Below, in pieces: positions 35,720-47,949 of a DNA stretch of 64,000 nucleotides. How positions within the stretch are numbered: position 1 is the first letter of the stretch; every line of letters begins with the position of its first letter. This DNA comes from Agelas oroides (lineage: Eukaryota > Porifera > Demospongiae > Agelasida > Agelasidae): positions 25,137,174-25,201,173 of the forward strand of contig OX422184.1 of assembly GCA_949130485.1 (NCBI GenBank), written 5' to 3'. A model generated the notes under the pieces. The model made no database searches and was not told the DNA's origin. It saw nothing but the letters and a program-made list of their open reading frames with translations. The position numbers and the translations under genes were made by a program.

Positions 35720-36735
35720 CAAGGATTATTAATCGTATTACCACAGTGAACATTACAACTGGCTTCTATACCAAAGGAAATGAGTTCACTGTAACCAAAT
35801 TACATTATTTTTGTTGACAACTAAACCAATTGGGTACCTAGCTAAATGTCCTACTCTAATGAGCTACGAGCATCACCTTTCAGAAGTGATTCACCTACTC
35901 AGGCAAGATGCAGTGTATGTGGCTAACTGCTTGACAGTCTAGCCTAAGTGCTTCTTTAAGGCAACATCCCTATAGTGAAAACAGCTGCAGTCTTTTGGAC
36001 ACTTGCAGCCATAATTTAAGCCCTGTGCTTGTCCGCCTGGGACTGGCTACAATGCACATTCTTTATGCACTGAGCAATCAACTCAAAACTTCAACAAGTT
36101 GCTGCTGTGATCAATGTCAGCTGGTTAATCACTGCTGTTGAATTTTCTGGCCCCAAAATGAGATTTTACACTTGAATGCCTAATAGATCCATCTAGCTAT
36201 ATAACACAAGTTGCCTGTATACCTAGGAGCCACTAATTAGCTCTCAAAATTGTGACATTCTAATTAAACTTTATTGCAGTTGTTTGCTGTACAAGAGCCT
36301 ATTACAGGTGTGTGCATTCCAATCCTCCTGTCTCCTTATATGGGCTGGAATATTCTTATCACTCTATAGGCTAATTAGTCAGAAAGCAAGTTCATCTTGA
36401 ACACTCAGTGCTTAGCCATTATCTAAGAGGCAAGAATTTTTAAACTGATATGTTCACATGTAAACAGCAGAAAGTGGTTATCAAAGGGATTATTTTGTGA
36501 TAACCACAGCAGGGGTTTTACACAACATAAGAACAGTTGAGATTATAAAGTCATTGTAGCTAATCATTCTTAAAATTCGTATTTGTAGCTAGCTACACCC
36601 AACTTTACTACACACCCAAACTCGCCTCCACTTTAAACAGTAGAGTTTGATCATTTGCATCTTCATATTTGTAGTAGTAAGCTGTGTCTCATAAGCCTTG
36701 AATCATCTGCATGCATCTTGGAAGTTGTTTTGGGG
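35720..36735. other. Intergenic, no gene recognised
   Basis: AT-rich sequence. The only structure noted is a hairpin at 36474-36507 (GTGGTTATCA...TGATAACCAC). Confidence 0.5.
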
Positions 36736-36746
36736 TCGCATAGGCT

Positions 36747-38430
36747 TTGACTCTGCACGACCTTTCCAACACAATACTATTTCTCCTAGTACATGTGTCT
36801 GCATATTCAAATTTGTATCTTTCAACAGTAAGTGAGTCTCTTCCCATGGAGGGTGCAAACTCTCACCACACTGATAGTAGCCTCTCACATCTCCATAACT
36901 CTACTCTTTCCATTGTGTATTTCAATGCAAGGAGTGTCTTTCGCAAACTAGACAATTTAAAACTTGTTTGTGCAATACATCAACCCGATGTCATTTGTAT
37001 AGTAGAGTCATGGTTAGACAAGGAGATTTCCGACTCCGAGTTGTCACTAGATGGGTACAATGTAAGTAGAGTCGATAGGAATAGACATGGAGGAGGTATA
37101 CTTATTTTTGTGAAATCCACTCTTGTACTCAAAGTTGTTTTTAATGGTAATTGTAATCTTGAGTTACTTATTGTATCAGTAAGCAACAGCTGTAATAGAC
37201 AATGTTGTATTGGTGTTTTGTATCGCCCACCTGACTCTAATCATCTTGTTTTAGATAATGTCAACCATGTATTGTGTACAATGGATCACACCTTGTTTTC
37301 TAATTTTGTACTCTTAGGAGATTTCAACATAGATTACAACAACACCAGCCATCCATTTCACCATCATTTGCTTGGTTTCATGTCTACACTGTGCCTCACC
37401 CAAGTTGTATCTGAGCCTACCTGTCTGTCCTCACACAGTAGCACTTTAATTGACCTTGTACTTTTGTCTCAACCCCCCATTCTGATCTCATGTCATACAA
37501 TTCCTCCCTTAGCCAACTCAGATCACCATGGAATTCATTTGAAACTGAAAACTCGCAAACAAAACAGCAATATACATGCAACCCGTAGAGAGGTATGGAG
37601 ATACACTCATGCTGACTTTCCCAAAGCTAACTACTTATTGGATGAGCTGGACCTTGGACAGGTCTTTGTCCCGAGTGATATTGACCAGAGCTGGATTAAT
37701 TGGAGAAGCATTCCTGTCAATTATGGACATGTGCATTCCCCATGCTACCCTTCCAACTAGAAAATCGCTTCCATGGCTGACAAAGACTCTTGTTAATGCT
37801 ATGAAGAAAAGAAATTACTATTTTAGAGAATCAAAGCGGAGTGGAGATCTACATGCCTTTGCAAAGTACAAGACCTTGCGAAACTATATCGTCATGGCCC
37901 TTCGTGAGGCCAAACAAGCCTTTTTTGCATGTCTACAACCCACCAACAAGCATTTTTGGGGAACACTTAAGCAAATCAACAACACTAAGACTACAATACC
38001 TACTCTTACCTCCTCAAACAATGCACTTGCGGCTACTACAAATGCTGAGAAGGCCAACTGTCTGCATGAACAAGCACTTCTCGAGCTGTTTCAACACAGC
38101 TCTACCACAACTATCACAAAGTGAGTTTTTATATCTTGATCCTGATAAGTGCCCAAGTCATCTTCTGTGCAATGAGTCTGAGGTGTATGATCTACTTGTT
38201 GGAGTTGATGTCACCAAATCCACTGGCCCTGACAACATTGCTGGTCGTATGATAAAGAGCACTGCTTGCAGTATCACATCTGCAGTAACTGCCTTATATT
38301 CAATCAAACGATTAGACAAGGTAAAATTCCAAACGATTGGAAAACAGCACGTATCACACCTGTTCCAAAAGCATCTGATCACACACAAGTTGAAAACTAT
38401 CGTCCAATTTCCATTCTACCCATCTTTAGA
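36747..38430 (+). pseudogene. LINE (CR1/L2-like) fragment: AP endonuclease and start of reverse transcriptase
   Basis: The first frame (36747-37760) contains an APE-type endonuclease: LSIVYFNARSVFRKLDNL, VICIVESWLDKEIS, GGGILIFVKS, VLYRPPDS, FVLLGDFNIDY and the C-terminal SDHHGIH. A shift near 37705 leads to a linker (LPWLTKTLVNAMKKRNYYF, WGTLKQIN). Further shifts near 38070 and 38288 lead to the RT entry segment (VTKSTGPDNIAGRMIK, GKIPNDWKTARITPVPKAS, YRPISILPI). The copy stops there: no YADD box follows. Domain order and motifs fit CR1/L2-clade non-LTR retrotransposons. It is inactive because of the frameshifts and the missing RT core. Confidence 0.88.
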
Positions 38431-39440
38431 CTGCTTGCGTGTTATGGCACCAACAGGGGTAGCAGCTTTCAATGTAGGAGGTTTCACCTTGCACTCTCTC
38501 GTGCATCTGCCAACACGTGGAGAGTTCAAGGCATTGCAAGGTGAGCAGCTTCAGCAACTCCAGCAAAGTTTTAGTGGAGTGGACTACCTCATCATTGATG
38601 AGATGTCCATGTTAGGTAGGAAACTCTTTGGGCAGGAGTGTTAACTAAGGTTTTACGACAGGATGGACATGACAGAGAACAGGTAAGATTTCGAGAGCTG
38701 CTTCTTCACTTAAGGGATGGAGAGGTAAGTGTTGCAGATTGGGAGCTCTTGATGACATGTTGTCGTTCTCAGGTGGACAGTGCTGCTTGGATGATGCCCT
38801 TCACTTGCACCCTACAGTACAAGCTGTTGCCGAATACAACGTTGCCAAGCTTCGTAATGCTGGAGAGCCTATTGCCACCATCAGAGCGGTTCACACTGGT
38901 CCAAATGCCAGCAAAGCTTCTTCAGAAGACACTTCAGGACTTGAGCCAGTCACCTGCCTTGCTCGTGGTGCCAGGGTTATGCTCACCTCTAACCTATGGA
39001 CAGATGCTGGCCTTGTAAACGGAGCAATGGAACAGTCCAAGTCATTTGTTACCAGAGTGGAGGTCCACCTAGCCTTCCTGTGGCTGTGATGGTGAAGTTT
39101 GATAAACACTGGGATCCAACATTGCATGATGGAAGTGTTCCAATTGTTCCCCAACGACGTATTTGGATACAAGGAAGTATAGTGCATGTTCACGGCTACA
39201 GATCCCTCTCAAACTTGCTTGGGCAATCATGATACACAAGGCTCAGGGGCTTATCCTGGATAAAGTACCTGGTAGTTATTGATATTGGAAAGAAGGGGTT
39301 TAGTGCAGGTCTCACGTTTGTTGCATGTTCACATGTGGGTCACCTCTCAGACATAATGTTTGACCTTCCATTCACTTACCAGAACGTAAAGTTGAAGATG
39401 CTAGGCTTTGCTGACTGGAACGCACCAGCTTCCCTTCTTA
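38430..39440 (+). pseudogene. PIF1-family helicase remnant (Helitron-type), joined to the LINE
   Basis: Directly after the LINE sequence the plus strand encodes PIF1 helicase pieces in order: VMAPTGVAAFNVGGFTLHS, the Walker B region YLIIDEMSMLGRK, VLRQDGHDREQVRFREL, then in other frames AVHTGPNASKASSED, ARGARVMLTSNLWTDAGLVNG, the C-terminal IHKAQGLILDKV, and VIDIGKKGFSAGLTFVACS. The segment between MLGRK and VLRQDG that normally holds the GDFxQLPP motif is missing. Several frameshifts separate the pieces. PIF1-like helicases of this form are part of Helitron rolling-circle transposons or their hosts' PIF1 family. No Rep nuclease is visible. Confidence 0.85.
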
Positions 39441-40600
39441 AGCTTCAGCAACATGTTACATGCATTGCCAATGCTAGAGCCTGTTCGTAGCCCTTCCCTC
39501 TCTCCACACCTCTACTACCAGATGAACTACTGGCTACCAAACTGGGTGACATCTCTGCTGGGTCAACACTTCCCTATCATTCTGCTGCGCCCCTTCCTGG
39601 TTATACTACTGGGAGACTACATATATATACTTCTGTTACATATCCTCAATACTATTGGGCGTGCATGCTGTTTTGTTTACTCCATAACCTTATCCCACCC
39701 TCTCATACAAGGAAAAGGTGTGACTATTGTGTGGCTTCTTAGTTCAGTAACAAGCCTGTTCATGCTGTGGGAGCGGGCGTGGGAACGAGGCCGTACTCAA
39801 AACCACTAATTGCTTGTGTAAGAATTCACTACCGGTTGGTTCATTCATTATGGTTTTATAATTATGTTTGTGGGATCTACTGTAACACTAAGCTTCCCTT
39901 CAAAATTGAAAAGCTCAGTAAAAGAAGTCTGGATGATAGCTATAGTGCAATTCTGATACACACACTGTGCTCACACATTTGGTGTTTGTGAACACTGTGG
40001 CATGTCTGACTGTTGATTGCTAGCTCTGCTTTGAGTTCCAATGGACTTGATCTGCTGAGTCATATGATTATCGTGTTCCGTGACACATCTTGAAAACTAT
40101 TTGTGGGTGAGTCGCACTAGCAGTCATTGTTTGGTATAAGTATTCAGGGGCAGCGGAAGGTACTTGAGATCATAGGCGTGCACAGCAGTAGAGGGTTGGG
40201 GGGGCGAAGCATGCACAAAATTTATGATGTGCGGCACCAGCACTCAGAGTAGAAGCTGAACGTCCGCTTGACGAAGGGACTGAGTGGGTTGTTGGTTGTT
40301 CGACGTGGATTCCTGGGCTGTTGCTCCTTCAACTGAATCAATGAACTCCTGGGCTGCTGCTCCTTCGACTGGATGAGTGGACTTCTCTCTGTCTTGAGTT
40401 ACAAAGAATGTCTGATCTACGTATACTTGCTAGCTGTGGCCGTGTAGATAACGTGAGCATAGCATGGCGTCCGCCCCGCGACCAGGCCAGACGCCCCACC
40501 CCTCAGCTCCCCGGGCAGTTTGGGGGGGGGCGTACGCCCCCCTCCGCCCCCCCGTAGTACCGCCAGTGCTTGAGATTTGGGGGGTGCACCGATGATGGTG
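39441..40600. other. Intergenic repeats, no gene recognised
   Basis: 39765-39795 carries GGGAACGAGGCCG, a trace of the foldback family. 40480-40580 is GC-rich with a GGGGGGCGTACGCCCCCC palindrome. Nothing credible as coding sequence was seen. Confidence 0.5.
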
Positions 40601-40604
40601 CGTG

Positions 40605-43600
40605 TAGCCTCGTTCCCAGGCTCTCCCCGCGCGCGAACGAAAAATCGAAATGAAAGGGGAGAGCCTGGTAAAATTTATCACGTGAGAAACGTCATAGGTA
40701 GAGGAACTTAATTACATGTGGGCGAACGAATGAACTCGCCCACGCTGTATGGACAGAATACAGTTGCGATAGCTTTATTATTATTATTATTATTATTCAC
40801 CCCACAGAAAAGGAGTACAATTAAAAGAGTAGATACCTAACTATGAAGTAGACACATAATGCACAAATAAGTTCAGTTCAGAGGTCTGAAAGCCTGGTAC
40901 AAACAGTGAGTTATCTCTCAACTCTCTAACCAAATTAACTGAATCTAAAGAGATACTACTATATATGGCCGACAGAATGGGACTAGACGGCACTATGCTA
41001 CATTACCTGGCAGTACGGAAAGCTATGGTGAGCTTACACAGACCCGTACATTCGAAAATCACGCTAACCTACTCGCTTACCTGGCAAACTGACCGCTGTA
41101 CACCTCGGAGAATGGCTTTCAAGGCGCTATTAAACGCCAGGGCGGCCCTTTCCTAGGCTTTGCTCAAGTTTTCTCTGCGCTTATTGTTCGAAAAAACTGC
41201 CAGAACGGGCTCCTACTAAAAAACAGCTACGTACTGTACTGTCGATTATCGATCAACTACGTGCGTGGGCACATCGACGATCCGCCTATGCTCAATTAAG
41301 TCCTCTCTACCCTTCTCTCTACCCCTACGTCACTCACGTGATGAATTATTCCAGCCCTCTACCGCTTTTCCGTACTGGAATCTCGTTATGTACAGACTTG
41401 CTCATGAGAAAAAAATTACGGGTTTGCCCCAAATTTAGATTTTAACCCTCTCCCTACGAGATTTAACTTCACCGAATTTCTGCATGCATTGAGTATGCAG
41501 CACGTCAAGGGAGAAGAGAACAAGTAAGCAATGGTATCAGTATAGTATTAGAACTAGTCAGTATTGAATAGCAGAAAAGGGATGCATTTCTGGCAGCTGT
41601 GTACCTAGGGGGAAACAGACTGACGTTTCAGAGCAGCCTCCAGCAGCACTGAAAAAAGCTTGAATTATATTTTCTACCCATGAGCCTGGACTGGTCAACA
41701 CTCTTGTGTTTGGTGCACAATTAGTACGTAAACCCGCTGTGCAATGCTGTGGTGTGCATTTGTGCACTACGTTGCTGTACACTGCAATCTAACTATGCAC
41801 GTGTGTTGAAATCAGGCTTAAAAATGAAGCTATTTTATGTCTGTTCAATGTGCTAATGTTCCTATGCTAGAGGCAAAAAGTTATTCTCAGACTGATATGT
41901 TTTCGGAACTCAGACTTCAAAGGTCTAAGTGCGGTAACAACAGTGCCAGATCATCAGAGCAACAAGACATGCTGGGGCTGGGATAGTTTTCGACACCCGA
42001 AGCTATTGTAGTATGCGGGGATAGAAAATCATGTCCGAAAATACATTGTAAAAAAAACCCGTAACTTCTTTGCCGCCTCCAAAAAGGAAAGACTAAAATA
42101 CTTGCCCTTCCACTGGCCTTGCCTATGAACCCATGCCATGCTGCAGCAGTTGCCAAATTTGGCTAGCGATGTGATATAATACATGATTATCAGACTTGTC
42201 TGCTAGTAGAGTCCTTTTTCCGAGGATAGGAACAGATGTAGTATTTCTTTTGCTGAATCCCAGGTAGAAGACTGTTTGGAGTTGAATTTTCAAGTATATA
42301 CTATAAAACATTAGCCCACCTATCCTACAGTTCTTATGTCTGCTGGACCTCTGCGCACGCAATGAGAGTGCAACATTTCTTAAGTATCCAAGCATTAATT
42401 AATTCCTCTATCTGTAAATTTTGATGAAATCCTTACATTTGTGTAATCCATGCATGTGACAAATTTCTAGCAGCAGAATTAGCAGAAATTGTGAAATTGT
42501 GCATGGTTTAGAGCTTCAAATTGAACCCTCACTATGCATGTACATATTAAAATTATGCATACCTTCTGCAATGTCTTAAAATCCTTACCTAGTTCGATTG
42601 CACCGTTAATGTTGTGTTCTAATGTTACATATCAAGCAAAATTCTCATTTCTATACTGTTGCACTTGCATGTGAAAACCAGTCTCATACTACAAGCTCAG
42701 GGTGTGAGGAGAGCCTGGGTAGGAGACTATGATACACTTCCCCAATTTATTTCCATTGCAAAATGTAAACAAACAAGCTGTGCATATGAATATAATTATG
42801 TGGTAAACTTCTTTACAGGCTAAATGGGAAAATCCACATAATTATTTCATATCACAGCCTTTTGGTTTGTAATTTGCAAGGTCAACGCAAACAGCAGTGA
42901 AGACAGACATCCTTCTCAGAAACTATATACAAGTTCTCCCCTAGCACCCCTTTCAGAGCACCAGAGGACTCAGGACATACTTCCCCTAGCATCCCTCTCT
43001 TTGAGCACTGGAAAAGACAGCATACTCAAAGAGAGGCTGGGTATACATTTACACCTTTACTTCAAGTGTTAGACATCCCATCCGTAATCCTGTGCTATCA
43101 TCTCCAAGCTGGATAAAGCTTGCATTTGACTGATATTTACTTTTTCGATAAATGCATGATTGTATTTTTCAGTAACCACTTTGCCTTACCTGCCCAGAGC
43201 TTGTAGTGTGTGGCTACACTGACAGATAAACTATCCCCTCAAACTATCTTCCTGGCACTTATGATGAGGCAGTGTTCAACTTGCTCCTTTCGATTCTTTG
43301 TATGTTCTATCATCGAACATGGCAGCTATATAGCATGCACAGTTTTAACCTCCAAGCCCTGATTCCACATGCAAAATGTCTGCATGTGCACATGCTGCCA
43401 CGTAGAGTCAACTCTTGTTTTGTCCACTCTATCGTGTTCATAAACAATAGTATACTCGGACAAACACACACCACAGCATTGCACAGCAGGTTTACTAATT
43501 GTGCACCAAACACAAGAGTGTTGACCAGTCCAGGCTCATGGATAGAAAATATAATCAGTCAAGCTTTTTTCAGTGCTGCTGGAGGCTGCTCTGAAACATC

Positions 43601-43898
43601 TGTCTGTTTCTCCCTAGGTACACAGCTGCCAGAAATGCATCCCTTTTCTGCTATTCAATACTGACTAGTTCTAATACTATACTGATACCATTGCTTACTT
43701 GTTCTCTTCTCCCTTGACGTGCTGCATACTCTCTCAATGCATGCAGAAATTCGGTGAAGTTAAATCTCGTAGGGAGAGGGTTAAAATCTAAATTTGGGGT
43801 AAACCCGTAATTTTTTTCTCATGAGCAAGTCTGTACATAACGAGATTCTCCGTACTGCAAGCGACGGAAAGCTGGGCGGGGCCTGGGAACGAGGCTAT
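40605..43898. mobile_element. Composite foldback element with about 400-bp inverted arms
   Basis: The inner arms 41366-41768 and 43455-43852 are inverted copies (TCTCGTTATGTACAGACTTG, TTTAACCCTCTCCCTACGAG, CATTTCTGGCAGCTGTG, GTGTTTGGTGCACAATTAG). The outer ends carry the family signature: TAGCCTCGTTCCCAGGCTC at 40605, and GCCTGGGAACGAGGCTA ending at 43898. A minimal 65-bp palindrome (40605-40669) forms the left tip, and a (TTA)n tract is at about 40770. Minus-strand frames at 41917-42395 show no recognised transposase. Confidence 0.7.
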
Positions 43899-44007
43899 GG
43901 GGCGTGCGTAAGCACGCACACACTAGGGGGGTGTGGGGGGGCATGCTCCCCCAGAAAAATTTTCAAAAATTAGGTGCTGTGAGATCGCTTCTGAGGCCAT
44001 ATTTGTA

Positions 44008-46499
44008 GGTTCCTGTTAGGTACAGGCCGAATGCCGCATCCGGTGGGTGGAGCTATGGGCGTGACCTCGTCGCACTGCGGTGAAAACCCGTTTTTTGACA
44101 TCAACTCATTAAATATTCATAAGACAACTTCGCGCTGGCATTTGCATGGTGTTGTACTTTGACCTCGACTGCTGACTTTTGCTTGCTTGGCAAGGCACCC
44201 AACCAACTGTTCTACAGCTCTTTCTAAGGTATTCAGTAGAGATTTACAAGTGTGCCAATGCATCAGAATTCATAAGTTGATGTAAAACTCAGCAGGAGTC
44301 CATGTGGGTTGCATAAATTATGGCCTACTCTGGTTACACGTACGTGAAGTTCTTTAGACTCTCCATCCTGGGGCAACAGGCCTGTGTTGGAGTGGCATGT
44401 GTATTCTAAAAGTTGGTTGAAGATATTGGTAACGTTTGCATCTCCACAACCAGGTTACTGAGGTTTCACTCACTTGGTAAATACCTGTCATCTACATTTC
44501 GGTCATTTTTACCGTAATACAAGCACCCAACTTTGTGAGACAAATGCTAATGGTTAGCTGGGCACCTTGTTCGTTGAGGTCAAAATGCACTGCAGCACCC
44601 AGTATGAAAAAGACTGGATTCTAGCCACCAACTGATGAAAACACTCAGCCACTGCCTGTACATGTAGTGTCCTGAATGTACGTTCTAAACAAACTACACA
44701 GTCAAAGTGTACATGATGATACACCGAAGGGTTGAACACTTGTACTGTGGTAAATGTCTCCCCATCCAGCCTGGATAGTTACTTATATGCATAGAAAATG
44801 TACCAATACAGGGCCACTAGAAGAAAGTTGAGGAGTATGAGGCTGTTGGGTAAAATGCGTGAGGAAACTGACTTTTAGACCTACAGTCAGGAAATGCTCT
44901 TGTTGAACTTAAAACAGGTAGCTACACTGCAAGATAGGTACTTCAAACCTGAAGGTTCCCATGTACTGTTTTACATGATCACAACTATACAGCTAATCTA
45001 CCCGACTTTAGTCCGGGAATAAGAACACGCATAAGATGAGCATAAATCGCACCAAGTTGAACAAGTCGGCTGGAAAAAAAATCTGGCCATGGTCTGACCA
45101 GCCATACCAGTTCCAGTGCCTACATATAACTTTAAGTCCGCTAGCTTTGTTCTCAGGCCACCCTCAGATTTACAGATGCACTCTCGCTACTCATGGCCAT
45201 TATTAATAGCATTTGCAGGGAACAAAGTTCCATTCAGAAACCTGTACTATACCACTGAGTAAATCATTTTTATGCAGAAATGGTATTTCCATGTGAAATT
45301 TTGCCATCATAAATAGGATTACTTAGTACTTCCAACTTGTCAGAAAAACGTGCATGTATTCCTGATCAAGAAAGCAGCAAATAGTCTTATGTCAAGCCAT
45401 CCAGGCCTCCCAATGAAAATTTCTGGTGGATTGATTCAAATTCCTATAGTCAAGAAGGCATGTCTAGCAAAACAGGAATGGAGCACTGATGCATACAGTT
45501 CTCTATTTGTCACTATTCATTATACACTCTTTGATTTTGTTGGCCATCCGATATTCCAGTTGGAAAGCATCCTAATGACAATAACATTGAATCAAACCAC
45601 CAGAGGTCAGACATTGTGGAGAAGCCTACAGTCAGGCAGGTCAGGTTTTGATCACTTTTCTGCAGACCAAACATGCACATAAGCCAGTGGCGTAGGAAAG
45701 ACTTTCAAACTATACATAGAGTAGTGTGCGATTTATGTAACAATTTATGTAAACTTGGGGGGGGGGGGGGGGGGGGGGGGGGGGAGCACATGCCCCCGGT
45801 GCCCCCCTGGTTCCTACACCTATGTAAGCAATTTGAATTATAATACATGTAGAGTTGTAGATATAAAAACTAGTAAGCCGGGCCATCACCAAGAAGGTAG
45901 CCATCACTGGACAGACCTCATTCCTATACTGACAAAACTCAACGTTTTTATCAGGATTTCACTCTTTACAGCCATTTCAGTTCACTCCATAGGCATAATT
46001 CCTTCACTGTGATAAAGACAAAGATCCAACATGTGCCGATATTAAATGCTGGCCAACACATTTTCATGTCACCAACCAAACCGTTCACAATGAAACACAG
46101 GCATGTCGCCCCAGGATGGAGAGTCTAAAGAACTTCAGTAGCTATGTATACATGTACCAGAATAGGCTATAATTTGTGCAACCCACATGGACTACTGCTG
46201 AGTTTTACATCAACTTTTGAGTTCTGATGCATTGGCACACTTGTAAATCTCTACTGAATACCTTGCTTAGGAAGAGCTGTAGAACAGTTGACTGGGTGCC
46301 TTGCCAAGCAAGCAAAAGTCAGCAGTCGAGGTCAAAGTACAACAGCCATGCAAATGCCAGCCGCGCTGCGAAGTTGTCTTATGAATATTTAATGAGATGA
46401 TGCCAAAGCGGGTTATCCACTTTTCACGGCGGTGAGACAAGGTCACGCCCATAACTCCACCCACCGGATGCGGCATTCGGCCTGTACCTAGCAGGAACC
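44008..46499. mobile_element. Element B: 2.5-kb long-TIR DNA transposon, 9-bp target duplication
   Basis: ATATTTGTA flanks both ends exactly (43999-44007 and 46500-46508). The termini GGTTCCTGTTAGGTACAGGC and GCCTGTACCTAGCAGGAACC begin inverted repeats of roughly 400 bp (44008-44400 against 46085-46499). The interior has no recognised transposase; short frames (44554-44739 minus, 45350-45682 plus) are unassigned. A 9-bp duplication with long TIRs is typical of Mutator-like elements, so I infer a non-autonomous MULE-type element. It contains a small G-run MITE near 45681-45826. Confidence 0.85.
45681..45826. mobile_element. Small MITE containing a 28-G homopolymer
   Basis: CCAGTGGCGTAGGAAAG at the left and GGTTCCTACACCTATG at the right form an imperfect inverted repeat. 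45757-45784 is 28 consecutive G, followed by GCACATGCCCCCGGTGCCCC. Related sequence is at 55080-55158 (GGGGGGGCACGTGCCCCTGGTGCCC, split here by type). Confidence 0.7.
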
Positions 46500-46775
46500 A
46501 TATTTGTACCCAGAGGAGGTTGGAAGGTAGTAATTAGTGGTACGCGCGCGGAGTAGTACGCGCACACGCGCCTGCTTTAGGGATGACGTAATCGAGCGAG
46601 TCAATACAGATTTTCCATAGACAGGTGAAATCGATTTGCACCTCAGCGCTTCTTTTCTTCGGCGTGAAACTTGCTAAATGGATGGTGCCAGCTGTGCTGC
46701 AGATCGACCAGGGGGGCGCCCTTCAATCTGCATAGTCTTTGTGTGGCTAGTGGGATCCATCTCTGGTGTGTTTAC

Positions 46776-47791
46776 ATGGCAGACTCGTGTTCCGAATCCG
46801 AAGGCAAACGAAGCCGATCATCGACTCCCTCAAGCCAGCTTGAGTTGCTTGAGATCGGGAGACGGTACGAGTACCGTATACTATACCTAGTTTCAGCGCC
46901 ATAACAGTCAATCTGAGGCACGTTGTGGCAATGCATCCGGTATGTGTGGGAAAAGAATAAGCAAGCCCTGAAGCTACTGGACATGCTCGTGGGAGATGAT
47001 CCTGTGGCGCTCTCCAGCAGGAACAGTGGCGTTATCAGGGTTCTGAAAGGCTGCATTGTCAATGTAAGTTGCTTAAGCCACTGACATTACCCTTCACTTT
47101 ACTAATTTTGAGTGTTGATTAAAGCCTGGCAAGAGTGTGATGATAAAATTTTGTTGATCTTGTTATACAGGCCAGGGAGTTTTCATGTGAAATTGATATT
47201 CAAGATATGCGTATGGACTTCGAATTAGGTGTTTTTGTTGCATACAAATGGGAATGGGTGGACTTGGCAGAAGTTAGGGACAATGATGATGTTGACGATG
47301 TTGATGATGATGATGACCACGACCATAACACTGATAATGAACAAGGCAGCGATGATGGTGGTGAGGATGGAAACAGTGAGGATGATGGTGTACGCCTGCC
47401 ATACATAATGCACACAGTCTTTTTTAAGTGCATTGGTTCTAATCAAGAAGAGTCGTATCAACTTGCATTGCGGAAATCGAAGCAGTTGCTGAAAAGTGGA
47501 CAAGTGCCAGTAGAACTCCAACCCGAACCAACCAACCCCAAGGATTCACAAGCAATTGCATTTGTATGTCTGATAGATGGCAAGTGGGAGAAAATAGGTT
47601 ACGTTGTTCATGAAGCCCTCAGTGATGTTCATGCTGCCATAAAGAAGAGAAAAGTTTTATCTGTTAAATATGACTGGATCAAATTCATTACGGACTGGTC
47701 ACGAAGTGGTCCAGGATGGTTTGCTGGCATTGCCATAACCAGAGATGGTGACTGGTCCAGAGAGGTTATGAGATGTTGCAGTACACGTTAA
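46776..47791 (+). CDS. HIRAN-like accessory protein of element A
   Basis: The last exon (47171-47791, acceptor TTATACAG) is open to the stop. It has a strongly acidic stretch (47280-47390, Asp/Glu runs), then a domain with FFKCIGSNQEESYQ, a basic/hydrophobic stretch, EPTNPKDSQAIAFVC, KIGYVVHEALSDVHAAI and VKYDWIKFI. The pattern 'NPxDxxAIxV...IGYV' resembles HIRAN domains, which bind DNA ends or single-stranded DNA, although the similarity is read by eye. A preceding exon ends at 47063 in phase (RVLKGCIVN, then GTAAGT). The likely start is the ATG at 46776 (MADSCSESEGKRSRSS), but the splice out of this first exon is not resolved, and a stop in its frame at about 46902 requires splicing. It probably assists transposition. 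Confidence 0.6.
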
Positions 47792-47809
47792 TTTTTATAA
47801 CATACTGCC

Positions 47810-47940
47810 AACTCTTTGCAACTTTGACATTCATGATTATGTAATTAACAAAAGATTGTGATAAGAATATGAATAATTAGGCAAATGTTACTTCAATCAA
47901 TGTGTACACAATTAATACTGTCTACAGTTCATGATATTAT
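47810..47940. other. Convergent intergenic gap of element A
   Basis: The short AT-rich stretch between the stop codons of the two element A genes. It probably supplies both polyadenylation regions. Confidence 0.4.
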
Positions 47941-47949
47941 TATGCATAT

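Noticed and set aside
43272-43664. 130-codon plus frame in the foldback right arm
   Set aside because: It largely covers the inverted arm, has no recognised domain, and the inverted copy is not open in the same way.
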